Of a DNA stretch of 64,000 nucleotides, positions 46,880 to 60,439 are shown in pieces. Source of the stretch: Doryteuthis pealeii (Eukaryota > Mollusca > Cephalopoda > Myopsida > Loliginidae). The notes beneath the pieces were generated by a model that worked only from the letters and a program-made list of their open reading frames with translations, was not told where the DNA came from and made no database searches. Both the position numbers and the translations under genes were made by a program. The stretch is taken from assembly GCA_023376005.1 (NCBI GenBank), contig CM042151.1, positions 82,245,492 through 82,309,491 of the forward strand, read 5' to 3'. Position 1 is the first letter of the stretch. Each line of letters begins with the position of its first letter.

Positions 46880-48960
46880 TAAAATATACTACTGCTACTC
46901 TATTGATATACATTATTTTCCTCCTCATACAAAACCACAATACCAGACAAGTTCGTCTCAAGCTATAAGGTCAGACTCTACAACGGTGCATTGACATTTG
47001 CTGGGTGGCGGAGACGGGTTCCCTTCACAGTCAGGAAATGGAGTCTTGACTAGAATATGGTCAAATTACTCAGAATTATCCGAACTTGCAAATATTGTGA
47101 CAAATGTCGTAAATCTCTTGCAAGAGACTAAATCGTCACTGACATAAAAGACCACGAAAGCTGACAGGAATTGACCAAGTTGTAAAATCTGATTATAGAG
47201 CGGGAAAAGGATATTTTCAGGGCAGAAATACGGGCCAAAAAATAGACTAATATTGCAAGATCAAAGGATAATATCATTCACATTAATACAACCGGAAGTG
47301 AAGAACTTCCATGGAAAATCTATTTATTGGGTTGCTGAACCTCAGGAACGCACCAATTCTAAGACTGTTTAGCGGGAGAGCAGCAGTACCAGACACAGAA
47401 GCAAAATTATCACCCCACTACCCATACCCTGTTGAAGAAGAATGGTGAAAACAAGAGAGGGGCTGACAAGTCACAACATAGGTAACATATCCTGTGTCTA
47501 GCCACCCAAACGTCACACCTGGGATCGGAAAGTGTTCTACAGTCATAAAATGACTTATTAAATGATTCTATAAGATAAACCGAATAGAGATAGAGGTACC
47601 GACACAACAAACGGTTCCTGACTATGGCGTTATTTTATTAAAAGAGCAACTTACTGTACCAATAAAGTCTCTGACTAGAGCCTCAAATTTTACTTCTAGT
47701 TTAAGATTTCACTACTGCGCTTGTGTAATCACAGCCTATGAAATTCATATAAGTTTTTGTTTTACACATGAAATAATTTTGATCCTCATCTAATAGAAAT
47801 AAGTACAAGATCTATTTATTTTATTTCCTTTGAACTTTACAATAAATGTAAAATAATATAGTTAAGAAACAAAATCTAGAAGTTTATTTAAAAACTATTT
47901 TTTCAGAGAGAATACAAATAGAATAAGAAAAGATACAAGTATATAAGTATAATAAGATAATATATAAAATAATTCAAATACAAAGAATATAAGCATTATG
48001 AAATGATATGAAACATTTTCAAACAGAAATAATATAAGTAGTATATATTGGATTATTAAATCTATTTATGTCAACTGTACATAACATCATTCTTAAATAA
48101 TATTTCTATTAATTTTGTCAAATAAAACATTACATTCGTTTCTATTTTACTTTTTTCAACGGCAAACTTAAAACTAATATCCAACAGTTATCTTTAGATA
48201 ATATTTTTAAAAAAGTAAACATTAATTATTCATTAAAAAATAGAATTTCATCAATATAAGTTTTTTATAAATAACAATATCATATTGAAATAACTTTGAT
48301 AAGACAGACCCCCTTCATCAGCGGAGGGAAATGGGCAAGTTCATGAGGGTGCCACTACACTGGAAAAAATACAGTAATGAGGCCGATACAACTGCACCCG
48401 AAAAGGGTCGGCAAACGAAAAGCCACTTGCAAACATATTCGGGACACGTCATACGCAAACTAGCTCGCTACAAAAGGGAATTAGAAAAAAATGTTCTCCC
48501 CACCGATATACATATAATATTATCTAATTTAACCGATCATGAAGACCAGACATTATCTAACCTCTCCCCGCTAAATAAAACCTCACTCTAAAGGGTGAGT
48601 GGGAGATATTACGTATATAAACTATGATTCCATAATTTTGTCCCTTTTGTGAACCCTACGATATTAGATCGCCGACAAAGGAGACACACCACTTCCTGTA
48701 AGATGACCATTTGATAAAACACCATGTATACCAAATTATTTAAAATAATGGAATACAAGACGTAACGCTAGTGCTCTGTGGCGTATATGTCAATTCGACA
48801 CGGCAATGAATATATCAAGTAATATTGTAACTTCTAATTGAATACGTTTTCTTAAAATAAAACTCCTATGTCAAGTTTTCTTGAACAGATATATTCATCG
48901 CAATTTCAATACAACTGATAAATTACATTTTATTTATTTTATTTAATAGAATTATTCTAT
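46880..48960. repeat. Retroelement debris and intron of gene D
   Basis: Parallels 25050-26600 in B at high identity. It contains an extra stretch (about 46950-47060) that repeats 'gtcttgactagaatatggtc', and a piece of the Ty3/gypsy 3' region at 47410-47640. The plus-strand frame 48331-48591 (KSHLQT, KLARYKRELEK) is shared with B but its function is unknown. Confidence 0.5.
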
Positions 48961-49033
48961 TAAATCATAAAATTCAAATTCTCCATAATTATCTTCACTT
49001 CTGACATTCTAATTTAAAAAAAAAAAAAAAAAA

Positions 49034-49352
49034 CATTGCTCTAACCCGACGCCATTTTTTCTGGGGGTTGAGGCTTGCAAGAATTCCAATTTAATAATCA
49101 CTTTTAATTTTTTTCTTGGGGTGTGCAAGAATCCCAATTTAATAATCACGTTTAAATTTTTTCTTGGGTGGGGCTTGCAAGAATCCCAATTTAATAATCA
49201 CTTTTTTTTTTTGGGGGGGGGGGGGGGGGCCTTGCAAGTATTCCAACTTAATAATCACGTTTAATTTTTTCTTGCACCCAAGAATCCAAAATTAATAATC
49301 ACTTTTAAATTTTTTCTTGGGGGGGGGTATTGCAAAAAAATTCTTTTAATAA
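49034..49352. repeat. G-rich ~55-bp tandem array at the palindrome centre
   Basis: Five or so copies of 'ttgcaag.atcccaatttaataatcac' followed by T-rich and G-run sequence. A, B and C have a single unit (near 15000, 26840 and 37570). It is not itself palindromic: it continues segment D and joins the inverted copy at a poly-T tract near 49353. The inverted complement of the array recurs at 60440-60840. Confidence 0.8.
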
Positions 49353-52248
49353 TTTTTTTTTTTTTTTTTTTAAATTAAGAATGTCAGAAGTGAAGATAAA
49401 TGGAGAATTTGAATTTTATGATTTAATAGAAATATATTCTATTAAATAAAAAAATAAAATGTAATTTATCATTGTATTGAAAATTGCGATGATATATCTG
49501 TCAAGAAAACTTGAACATAGAGTTTTATTTTAAGAAAACGTATTCAATTAGAAGTTACAATAATTACTTGATATATTCATTGCGTGTCGAATTGACAATT
49601 ACGGCACAGAGCACTAACGTTATTTGTATTCCATTATTTTAAATAATTTGTAATACATGGTGTTTATCAAATGGTCATCTTACAGGAAAGTGTGTGTCTC
49701 CTTTGCGGCAATCAATATCGTGGGTTCACAAAAGGGACAAATTATGGAATCATGGTTTATATACTAATATCTCCCACCACCCTTTAGAGTGAGGTTTTAT
49801 TTAGCGGGGAGAGGTTAAAAGGTCTGGTCTTCATGATCGGTTAAATTAGATAATATTATATGTATAATCGGTGGGAGAACATTTTTTCTCATTCCCTTTT
49901 GTAGCGAGCTAAGTTTGCGTATGACGTGTCCGAATAGTTTGCAAGTGCTTTTCGTTTGCCGACCTTTTCGGGTGGCAGTTGTATCGGCCCATTACTGTAT
50001 TTTTTCCAGTGTAGTGGCACCCTCATGACTTGCCCATTTCCCTCCGCTGATGAAGGGGGTCTGTCTTATCAAGTTATTTCAATATGATATTTGTTATATT
50101 TTTTAATAAAACTTATATTGATGAAATTCTATTTTTAATGAATATTAATGTTTAGCTTTTTTTAAAATATTATCTAAAGATAACTGTTGAATATTAGTTT
50201 TAAGTTTGCCGTTAAAAAGTAAAATAGAAACGAATGTAATGTTTTATTTGACAAAATTAATAGAAATATTATTTAAGATGATGTTATGTACAGTTGACAT
50301 AAATAGATTTAATAATCCAATATATACTACTTATATTATTTCTGTGAAATGTTTCATATCATTTCATAATGCTTATATTCTTTGTTATTTGAATTATTTA
50401 TATATTATCTTATTATACTTATATACTTGTATCTTTTCTTATTCTATTTGTATTCTCTCTGAAAAAAATAGTTTTTTAAAATAAACTTCTAGATTTTTGT
50501 TTCTTAAACTATATTTTTACATTTATTGTAAAGTTCAAAGGAAATAAAATAATAGATCTTGTACTTAATTTCTATTAGATGAGATCAAAATTATTTCATG
50601 TGTAAACAAAAACTTATATGAAATTCTCGGCTGTTGATTACACAAGCGTAGTAGTGAAAATCTTAAACTAGAAGTAAAAATTTGAGGCTCTGTCAGAGAC
50701 TTTATTGGCTACAGTAAGTTGCTCTTCTTAATAAAACGCATATCAGACACCGTTTGTTGTGTCGGTACCCTATCTCATTCGGTTTATCTTATAGAATCAT
50801 TTAATAAGTCACTTTATGACTGTAGACACTGTTTCCGATCCCAGGTGTGACGTTTGGGTGGCTAGACACAGGATAGTACCTATGTTGTGACTTGTCAGCC
50901 CCTCTCTTGTTTCAATCATTATTCTTCAACAGGGTAGGGTAGTGGGGTGATAATTTGCTTCTGTGTTCTGGTAACTTGCTGCCTCTCCGCTAAACAGTCT
51001 TAGAATTGTGCGTTCCTGAGGTTCAGCACCAATAAATAGATTTCCACTGGAAGTCCTTCACTTCCGGTTGTATTAATGTGAATAATATTATCCTTTGATC
51101 TTGCAATATTAGTCTATTTTTTGGCCGTATTTCTGCCCTGAATATCCTTTTCCCGCTCTATAATCAGATTTTACAACTTGGTCAAATTCCTGTCAGCTTT
51201 CGTGGTCTTTTTATGTCAGTGACGATTTAGTCTCTTGCAAGAGATTTACGACATTTGTCACAATATTTGCAAGTTCGGATAATTCTGAGTAATTTGACCA
51301 TATTCTAGTCAAACTCCATTTCCTGACTGTGGAAGGGAACCCGTCTCCGCCACCCAGCAAATGTCAATGCACCGTTGTAGAGTCTGACCTTATAGCTTGA
51401 GACGAACTTGTCGGTATTGTGGTTTTGTATGAGGAGGAAAATAATGTATATCATAAGTAGCAGTGTATATTTTTAGTAAAGTAAAAAGTAAGTCGGTATC
51501 AACCAGTCAGCGAGGGAGTCTATCCCTTTTCAATAGCGCTAGACCAAGGAGATTGTATTGGCTTCTGAGGTGGGAGCGCCAGTAGTTTGACCATATTCTA
51601 GTCAAGACTCCATGGCCCAGTTTGCTTATGCCAAATACCAACATTGGGAAGGAGGAGTCTATTGTGTAAACCAGAAACATTCGCAGAGGGATAAGAGATT
51701 ATACGTTATTTTCCTTATTATAAAGAAAAAATGACAAGGGAGCTGGGTATGCAACGTGTTTTATTACATGGTAATCTTAAAGAAGGGACAATGTATCCTT
51801 TGTCGGAGAGCTAACACATTAGAGGTCACAAAAGTATAGATTTAGTGTTAGCTAATATGCGTTATAACTTGGTCTCATATCATTCTAAATAAATAAAGTT
51901 CGTTTTTTGAACATTAATCTTTATTCATTTTCTCGGATAATTTGAAATAATGTATTGTCTATCTTTTAATTTCCTTGTTTTTTGATTGCAGATTTTTCGT
52001 CAAGGAAATTTACATATTGGAATATAATTTGCCGATTTACTTTTAACAGTATATTGGCATACATACACATTGAATTGCGGACGCATAAGATATTGTTGGA
52101 TTGTGAAAACAGAATTATACGGAAGAGAATTGAGGAGAAATCTTATATTACGTCACCGGTTACAAATTACTGGATATATTCACAATTCAGAATTTCGTCA
52201 TTAAAAGATTGAATATACACACACAGGACAGTGTTGAAATTCGATTAA

Positions 52249-53950
52249 TGCAGTAAGTTCTAATTTGAAAGGAAACTTAAATTTCATATAGGAAAACATA
52301 TACAAAATATGGCAATTGAATGCTCTGTAATTGGGAAAGCTTTTACAATTGAATCAGATTTAAGAGAACATATGCGGCGAACATACAGAAGAGAGGCAAT
52401 TTACATGTAAGATATGTGACAAAAGTTTTGCTCGGAAAATCCAGTGTAATACGTCATCAACGCACACAACCAGGGAGAAGACCCTTCAAATGTGATGAAT
52501 GTACACAAGATTTTCAATATTCTTTCATTTAAAAGATCATCAACGCACACATACGGGAGAGGCCCTTTATATGTAAGATATGTTACAAAAGTTTTTCTCA
52601 GGAAGGCACTTTGATAACCCATCAACACACACTATAGGAAATAGACGTTTACATGTATATATGCGACAAAAGTTTCCTCAGAATGCAGATTGATAATTCA
52701 TCAACGCACACATACGAGAGAGACATTTTCTGTAAAATATGTGATAAAATTTGTGCTAATCAAAGCAATTTAACAGCACATCAACGAACACACAACATGA
52801 AGAGAGCCATTTGTAATGTAAGCTAGTCACAAAAGTTTTTCTCAGCAAGGTACTTTGGCAATCATCAACGCACACATACAGCAAATAGACCGTTTACGTG
52901 TCATGTATATGCGACAAAGGTTTTCTTGGAACAACAGTTTGATGTGTCATCAACGGATTCATACAGGAGAGAAGCCATTCATAGATGTGACAATGCCACA
53001 AAGCCTTTAGAATTCTTACTCTTTAACATATCATAAGCAAACATACAGGGAGAGGACAGAATATATGCAAGGAAAGCAGCAAAATGATGCCACCTTTAAA
53101 AATACTTATGAATACCAGAAATCAAAGACATTTGAAGTTTTCTCAGAAATGCAGATTGATATTCATCAACGCAAAAATTACAAGAGAGAGACCATTTATG
53201 TGTAAAATAGAGATGAAAGTTTTGCTGATCAAAGGATTTAACAATACATCAACGCACACATACAGGAAAGAGCCATTTATGTGTAAGATATGTGATAAAA
53301 GTTTTGCTAATCAAAGCAATTTAACAAGAATCAACGCACACATACAAGAGAGAGGCCATTGTATGTAAGATATGTCACAAAGTTTTGCTAAGCAAGGTAC
53401 TTCGGCAAATCATCAACGGACACATACAGCAAATAGACCGTTTACGTTGTAATATATGCGACAAAGGTTTTTCTTCGAAATACAGTTTAAATGTGTCATC
53501 AACGGATGCATACAGGAGAGATGCATTCAATGTGAAAAATGCCACAAGCCTTTAGACATTCTTCCCATTAACATATCATAACGCAAACATACAGGAGAGC
53601 AGCAGATATAATGCAAGAAAAGCAGCGAAAGTTTGTAAGTCCTGAATTCCAGAAACCGAATTACATTAGAAAATCATTACCAGAAACAAACAATATATCA
53701 CAATCATGAACTCGGATACCAACTCACATAAGCAAAATCCCTTAGAAAATACTTACAAATACCAGAATCAAAGACCTTAATTTGTTTACGATTGTTATCA
53801 GAAAAATAATAGATCAACAATCACAAAGACAGATGTTAACTCACAATACAAAATGTCTCTCTCTAGAAGATATTAATGACCAACACCTCACCAGTTATTG
53901 ACACAGGAACGAAGAAAATCTCTCAAATTTTTGATTACGATACTTCTCAA
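52249..53950 (+). pseudogene. Inverted, indel-ridden copy of zinc-finger genes D1 and D2
   Basis: The same order of fingers as 44333-46098 can be followed on the plus strand, but the frame is lost every 50-150 bases. The breaks are single-base insertions or deletions (for example the start ATGTCAGTAAG appears as ATGCAGTAAG at 52249). Substitutions are rare. It is most likely not a separate gene. Confidence 0.8.
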
Positions 53951-54575
53951 ATGCTTTTTTTTAGCAGAATTTTACTTATTTTCTTTGTAATACATTTTTG
54001 ATTACTGTTTTTCTTGATTTCCAGTTAGTTTGATACTTCTCAAATTATTTTTTTAGCAAAATGTTAATATAATTTATTTTGTAAATACTTCTTGATTTCC
54101 TTTTTTTTTTTTTTATCAACAATCTGTTTTTTATCCTTCACCGACTATTATTTTATTTTACCTTTTTTATATAATTCTTTGATTCTAATTTTCATTGAAT
54201 GTGCAAGAAATTCTTGAGACAATTTTAAAAAATCTGATTTAAATGAATTTTAATTTCAACGAAATATCTCAAACGTAATTTCATTCGCCTTTGAGGTTTA
54301 ATTAATTTCGCTTTTTCATTGAAATCCATTTCAATGATTTTTTATTTTCATCCTTTAAAATGTATTCTTGGCATTCATTTGTTTTTTACTTTGATTCATG
54401 TGATTTTAATTTTCCTTTCTTTTATAAAACGCTTATTATTACATTAACTCAAAATTCACTTCAAAAGTTTATTTTTCTTTTTTTTCTTTCACTTTTTTAT
54501 GCGTCTCTAAATTCTTTTAAAACCCACAAGCAAAGCAAAACTAGAAAATTATACGGAAATGTAATCTAATTTTTA

Positions 54576-54735
54576 ATGCTTCTTCTAGTTTTAGTATTAT
54601 CTGCGTTTATTCGGACTATTGTCTCCATCTTCAATGATATCTGTATTACGTTTCGGCCGATATGCTTTCCGGCCTTTTGGAGGGCATATCGACCGAAACG
54701 TTGTACAGGTAACAATGAAGATGAGGACAATAATC
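54576..54735. mobile_element. Inverted copy of the foldback element
   Basis: Reverse complement of 43563-43727 within the artefactual arm. Confidence 0.7.
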
Positions 54736-54858
54736 CGAATAACGCAGGTAAACTAATCATAAGCTCATTCAAACATTCAGAGAAATTATCTGGATTTATT
54801 TCCAAAAACAAAAAATCTTTTCAGAGGAACCATTATAATTTATGAAGAGAATGTCCCT

Positions 54859-55041
54859 TTGCATTCACACCACAAAACGGAGTACCTACAAAAATTAGGC
54901 TTCTGTGGACCTCAGACGATGAACTGGCCGACCACTACTTCAGATTTAAACCCAATTGAAAACTTGTGGAGCATTCTGGTTCGATGTGTTTATGAGAATG
55001 GACACCGATTTAGAAGAAAGGTGACTTGCGACAGGAAATAG
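54859..55041 (+). pseudogene. Tc1/mariner remnant, inverted copy
   Basis: Copy of 43268-43453 with SDLNPIENLW intact. It lies in the right arm and so may not exist separately in the genome. Confidence 0.8.
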
Positions 55042-55739
55042 TAAACGTATTATAGAATTACATCAAAGGAGATCCTGAAGTTGACATTCGATGGACCAGA
55101 GACATTTCTAAATCATTTTTTAAAAAGGATCACGTATCTCATATTACCAACCCCCACCATCATTTTTTAACTTTATTTTTTAAATTTCGATTTAATTTCA
55201 TTTTATTTACTGTATGTACCCATAAATATATGTAAATAAACCATTAAAGTTTAAAAAAATCTTTTTAACAGAGTTTTTTTATTCAATTAAAAGTCATTAA
55301 TAATTTGACTCATTAATAATTTCAGTAAATTAGGTAAATAAACGAAATTCTGTTCCTTTTTATAGTGTTTTTTATGGATTATATGTTTATACAATTTGTC
55401 ATCATCTCTGATAATTTTTTAGATTCCAACGTGTACTTTTGGGATAGGAAAGGGAAAGTGTCACTTTGTTAATAATTTGAAACGGATTAAATGACGATGG
55501 TGAATCTATTCTGTCTTTAAAGTTGAATATTAAGAAAAAAAAATAGATCAACTCCATTGGAATCCTCTTTTAAGGAATGCATACTGAGGTGTACTGATAA
55601 GGTAAAAAAAACGTCGGTACCTTCAAAGGTGTAATATAGTGTGTTTTCTCTCTCTATCTATCTGTCTATCTCTCTATATTATATATATATTCTAACTCCT
55701 GTCATCTAAAAAACATCCATGAATTTCTTTACCCATAAT

Positions 55740-55790
55740 CTATTCTGATGAAGGTTTAAATAAATCGAAAGGTTTATGCGTTGATGAAAA
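55740..55790 (+). mobile_element. Inverted copy of the hammerhead-like motif
   Basis: CTGATGA at 55745-55751 and GAAA at 55767-55770. Stem II is shortened by one T against 42531-42545, as expected for an indel error. Confidence 0.4.
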
Positions 55791-56269
55791 ATTCATCTTT
55801 TGGAACGCTTTTTTTTCAATTTCTTTATTATATATATATATATATATAATTCCACGTGCGAAATTCACAATAATAAAGTAATAGTTGACCATCTGTAAAG
55901 ACGGGGACACACTGACCCTCAATAAATAAATAGGCAGAAAAATAATGAATAACTATTAATTGTAAAATCTTAAAGAGAAGGTCTTTAGAGAGATAGGATG
56001 TAAAAGCCAATACAAAACCCACCTCAAAGAAATGTAATCCCCCATCGAAAGCGACTGTTAAAAAAGCAAATTACCAACTGCGATTTGGGCCCGGTTCGAG
56101 ATGACTTGTTGGGTTGTTTTGTCTATATTTTTGTTTTTGTTTTTATTTATTTTATTTATTTTTTATTCTTTACTTTTTATTCCATGAGTAAAAGAAAACC
56201 ACCTCTAAAATATTTTCTTTATTTTCTTTCATTTTTTATCCGTCTTTTTAAAAAATATACTAGAAAAAA

Positions 56270-56605
56270 AAAAGAATGTTTAGATTACAAACCCTCAGAG
56301 AACTTTGAATTGACAGACTTTGGAAACTGGTAGGATAGTTCCAGAGATTCCAACGTTACAGAATGACTTCGGTAGGAAGAAATCAGCAGAAACCGAAATA
56401 AGAACATTGATATATTGTATATGAACAGAATCCGAAAAAATATATAAGTCGTTGTCCTTTAAGAAAGAGGAAGAAGAAAAGAATTTCGACGTGATTTTAA
56501 GCATCTTTGATCCATATTTCATGCCGAAAAAATATAATCCATGGGCGCGCAAATATTTACGTAAGAACACGAAAGGATGGAGAACCGATAGAGTAATTTA
56601 GGGTC
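56270..56605 (+). pseudogene. Ty3/gypsy gag remnant, inverted copy
   Basis: Copy of 41625-41980 with the same motif order on the plus strand. It is within the right arm of the inverted repeat. Confidence 0.6.
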
Positions 56606-58504
56606 TGCCAAAATGTTGACTCATTTTCATTTTAAAAACGAATTGAAATTAATCAAATCGATTATTAAAGGTCAACTTTTTGTCTAAGCGAAAAGTAGTA
56701 ACATAATGAGCATCAGTAAAATATATTACATATGTAATTTATTTTTAATGCATAATCTAAACTTTGAATTATTCGGAACATTTGACCAAAATGGCGCTTT
56801 GAAGTATTTTACGGACTAAAACTCCTACTTAATTTAAGATTTTAGAAATTAATAGTTTATTATTAGAAATCAAAATTAAGTGAAATATGTACAGAAAAAT
56901 TAATAACTTTTAAATGAATTATTTTTGGTTTAACTCTATAAAATTCATGTGGGTTTGTGTTTACAAAAGAATTGTCTGTAGAAAAATTCACGTGACCTCT
57001 TCTCTTACGCAGGACCCAAAATCCGAAATTATCTGATTTTTTATAAAATTGTCTGTGTTGACATTTTAATCAACTAATTCTTTTTTTATAATTATTGAAT
57101 AGTGTCAATCAAATTGATTCAATGTAAATAAATTGAATTCTTTAAAAAAGATATTACAATTAACAACACCCGTACTAGCGTCTAAAACAACAATTGATAG
57201 AAGAAATATATCTAAATATAAAACGCCTAATTTAAGTTTCAAAATTCATATTATTAGATTCTAAAAACAGACAAAATCAATTAATAACTCGTCTACTTTA
57301 TTTTTGTTGTCAATAATTTTGGTGTAAAACTCATTTGAAAAGTTAGATCCATACTTTTTTAACGAACAGAACATATCGACGTAAATTTTTTTTCAATTAT
57401 AATAGGCAATTATAATACTTAAACAACAGAGTAAAAAGATTCCAAAAATTATTTTGTTACATTTACTTTTCCAATTTTTGATACTTATTTTTCACCAAAG
57501 TAGTTCCTTTAATTTTTCTTCTTCTATTCATACATTCGGTTTTTGTCTTTTCATTCATACTGTAATAAGTTGCAATGTACATAATCCACCGATATTTTCA
57601 CCCTAAAAATAACGGGGAAGTAAAAGGTAAGTTAGCAAGGAAAACCAGAAAGTTTTTGGAATAAAATAACTGATGCATTATAAAATTCATTCATTGATAA
57701 ATCAACCCTGAAAAATTCATTAAATTAGATAATTCCTTGATTTTTGGTAAATCTTTTTCAATCAGGCCGAGGGTAAATTTATTTGGTAAAATACACGCAT
57801 GAAAAAAAATTCGCAGACCCTAGAGTATTCATGAGATGATTATATGCATTGGTAAAAACAGTGATCCCCTAAAAAACATAACCAAATAAGAGACCTCTTA
57901 GTTATTGGACTAAGAAGTAAGGCCTTATGAGAACATCTACAACTGAGAGAAGACCCCAGTTTAGAAAAGTCTATCAAATTATGTGGTACAGATATAAATA
58001 AAAAGAGTAGAGAAATATTATCCACAAAACCAGGGAATATCCCGAGATGCAAAAGTGTAACAGATATCACAAGTTTTATAATTTCCAGGCCAAGGGAAAA
58101 CTTGATCGAAACTTTGATAAAATAACCACGTTGCTGGTTGAGGACGTAAAATATTCGGGAAATAAGAAGCCGTCAGTGGTGAGATATTTCCTTTGGTCTA
58201 CAAGATGTATCATAAAGTGCCGAGTTTGAAGATGTATTTACCAAGATAGAAAATGAAATGAATGGAAGTTAATTCTTTTTCAGAAACAAGGTGTGTAAAA
58301 AAAGTTTTTTTTTAAAATCTCGAAACTTTTTTGGCACACCTTGTATATAAAAATAGAACTAGAAAATGTCTTCACACTTAATTCCTTTTTATATTTGCAT
58401 CCATGTCTTTATTTTTTCAATATTTTTACTGATATATTCATACTTAAAAATGTTTCAAAAATCGTTTATCCTTTTTAAACTTGTCAATCAGGATATTTGT
58501 CATG

Positions 58505-58514
58505 NNNNNNNNNN
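58505..58514. other. Assembly gap (10 N)
   Basis: Ten N directly at the end of the inverted arm. Sequence on the two sides need not be adjacent in the genome. Confidence 0.99.
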
Positions 58515-59760
58515 AAGAAGAGATCCCCCCCTTAGAAAAGAACCGATATATGTAAATATTTATCAAAGAAAAAGAAACAAAAATGACCGATTAGTGGTTT
58601 TTCATCGTTTTATGCAAATCCTTAATTTTATATTAAGTACACAAAACCTTTCCATATATCACACAGTGTTTAGTAAGTAATACAGTTCAAGCGATAGGAA
58701 AAAGTAATTTGTTTTTTTTTAGTTTTTTTTCTTTCTTTTCTCTTGTCATTTTTTTTTAAGATATTATTTTCTCCCATTTCAAACGTTCAGGCCAGGCAGA
58801 CGTAAAAAAAGAGAAAAAGAAATATTTATAGTTGTATGCACACATGTTATATATATTATATATAATAATATATATATAATACTATTATATAAATATACAT
58901 ACATATATATACTATAATATATATATATAGTATAATATATATAATAATATATATATAAATATATACATACATATAATAAATATAGTATAATATATATAAT
59001 ATATATATATTATATATATATATATATATATAGCAGCGCGTATCTTATATGGCAAGTAAAAATAGAGAGAAACTTATGTGGACGACGCACTTGTAAAAAA
59101 AAATAATTGTCTCTCCTTGTCAAATAAACTATTCATCAATAGAAACTTTTAATCAAATTAAACAACACGAAACCTGCTACATCGGTAACCGTGTACTTTT
59201 TATTCTCCCTCCCCCACCCACATACACCGAGCAACCGGTTTACCGATATGAATATTACTCTCTAACTGTAGATGGTCATTTAGGCTCGGGAGCTTAAGGG
59301 TTCAATTTTTAATTAAATTCGCATATTTAAAAAATGATTAATAATAATCAAATAGATTAATAATTTATAATTATTAATAATTTTTATATCATTTTTTTGC
59401 ACTTTGTTTTGAAAGCAAACTAGTGGGGACACATCGCTATTATACTTATATAGTTGGTAATTAGCAACGTTTCGGTTGTGGTAATTCTCCGGCCTTCTCA
59501 AGGCAAATATTTAAACCGAAACCTTTCTTTCAATCCACAAAAAAACGGGCTAATTTTCGGTTCGAAAATTTTCTGAGGTATTGAAAGTCAGCGGAGGATC
59601 AATCAAAACTTACTGAATATACATGTAAGATCGTGGACAGAGTAGCCCGATTATCGCTGCTTAACTTTATTTATCTGATGGAAAAGCTGTGTTCACGTGG
59701 TTTGGTCCCTAAGTCGGAATTTAGACAGAATCTTATCTTATTATCTTATGATCATTATCA
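58515..59760. other. AT-rich sequence with (TA)n tract, no gene seen
   Basis: An interrupted (TA)n run at 58845-59033 and unremarkable AT-rich spacers. At 59466-59505 the minus strand reads GAGAAGGCCGG...CCGAAACG, similar to but poorer than the hammerhead-like motif at 31879. No coding sequence recognised. Confidence 0.45.
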
Positions 59761-59764
59761 TAGA

Positions 59765-60425
59765 TTTGACTGTATCATACTTCATCTTCCTAACTGTAGT
59801 TGCTTGTCAATGATTATCAATTAAATTTTCACTAGTATTATCCCTCATCTTCCAATCCTATTTACATATAATAATTTGAACTAGTATTCATTTTCGCATT
59901 CAAATTCTAGAGTTGCTTTTGCAATATTCATCATAATAATTTAGACTGTAACTATCCTTCATCTTCCCAATCCCTACTTGCTTTTTATTAAATAATTTAA
60001 GAATAGTATATCCTTCAATCTTCCAATTATATACTGCTTGTATGTAAATATTTTGACTAGTATTATCCTTCAATCTTCCAAATTATACTTGCTTTTTATT
60101 AATTATTTTGACTAAGTATTTATCCTTCGAATCCTCCAAATTATACCTTGCTTTTAATTAATTATTTTGACTAGTATTATCCTTTCATCTTCAAATTAAT
60201 ACTTGCTTTTTATTAATTATTTTTGAACTAGTATTATCCTTCATCTTCCAAAATTATACTTGCTTTTTATTAATCTACTTTTGACTAGTATATCCCTTCA
60301 TCTCCAAATTATACTTAGCTTTTTATTAATTATTTTGACTAGTATTATCCTTCATCTTTCCAAATTAAATACTTGCTTTTATTAAATTATTTGACTAGTA
60401 TTATCCTTCAATCTTCCAAATTATA
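59765..60425. repeat. ~55-bp tandem array, about 12 copies
   Basis: The unit is 'gactagtattatccttcatc' followed by 'ttccaaattatacttgcttt' and 'ttattaattatttt'. Copies begin near 59830, 59880, 59944, 60003, 60055, 60110, 60170, 60228, 60284, 60337 and 60391. Unit length varies by one or two bases, which looks like indel error. It is found nowhere else in the window. Confidence 0.8.
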
Positions 60426-60439
60426 AACTGGACCTGCAA

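Larger units (their letters stand above)
39679..49033. repeat. Left arm of a ~9.3-kb inverted repeat
   Basis: Matches 49353-58504 in reverse complement along its whole length, including gene D, the Tc1 and gag remnants and all microsatellites. The two arms differ mostly by single-base insertions and deletions, and the left arm has the intact reading frames. See the right-arm entry for the reading as an assembly artefact. Confidence 0.9.
49353..58504. repeat. Right arm of the inverted repeat, probable assembly artefact
   Basis: Reverse complement of 39679-49033, with frequent single-base indels, many in or near homopolymers. It starts at a homopolymer and stops exactly at an N gap. Open frames here (for example 50206-50484, 51982-52212, 57840-58070) are copies of non-coding sequence. 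It behaves like raw long-read sequence folded back on itself. Confidence 0.85.

Noticed and set aside
48331..48591. Small conserved plus-strand gene (KSHLQT, KLARYKRELEK), also at 25942-26202
   Set aside because: Open in B and D only, which are near-identical by recent duplication. Closed in A and C, and no start or domain support.
50206..50484. 92-residue plus-strand frame resembling a membrane protein
   Set aside because: It is the inverted copy of an AT-rich imperfect repeat in the intron of gene D. The hydrophobic composition comes from TA-rich codons.
52084..53950. Independent divergent zinc-finger gene facing gene D head to head
   Set aside because: Its differences from D are mostly single-base indels and the whole arm is mirrored to an N gap, so it is better explained as an assembly artefact.
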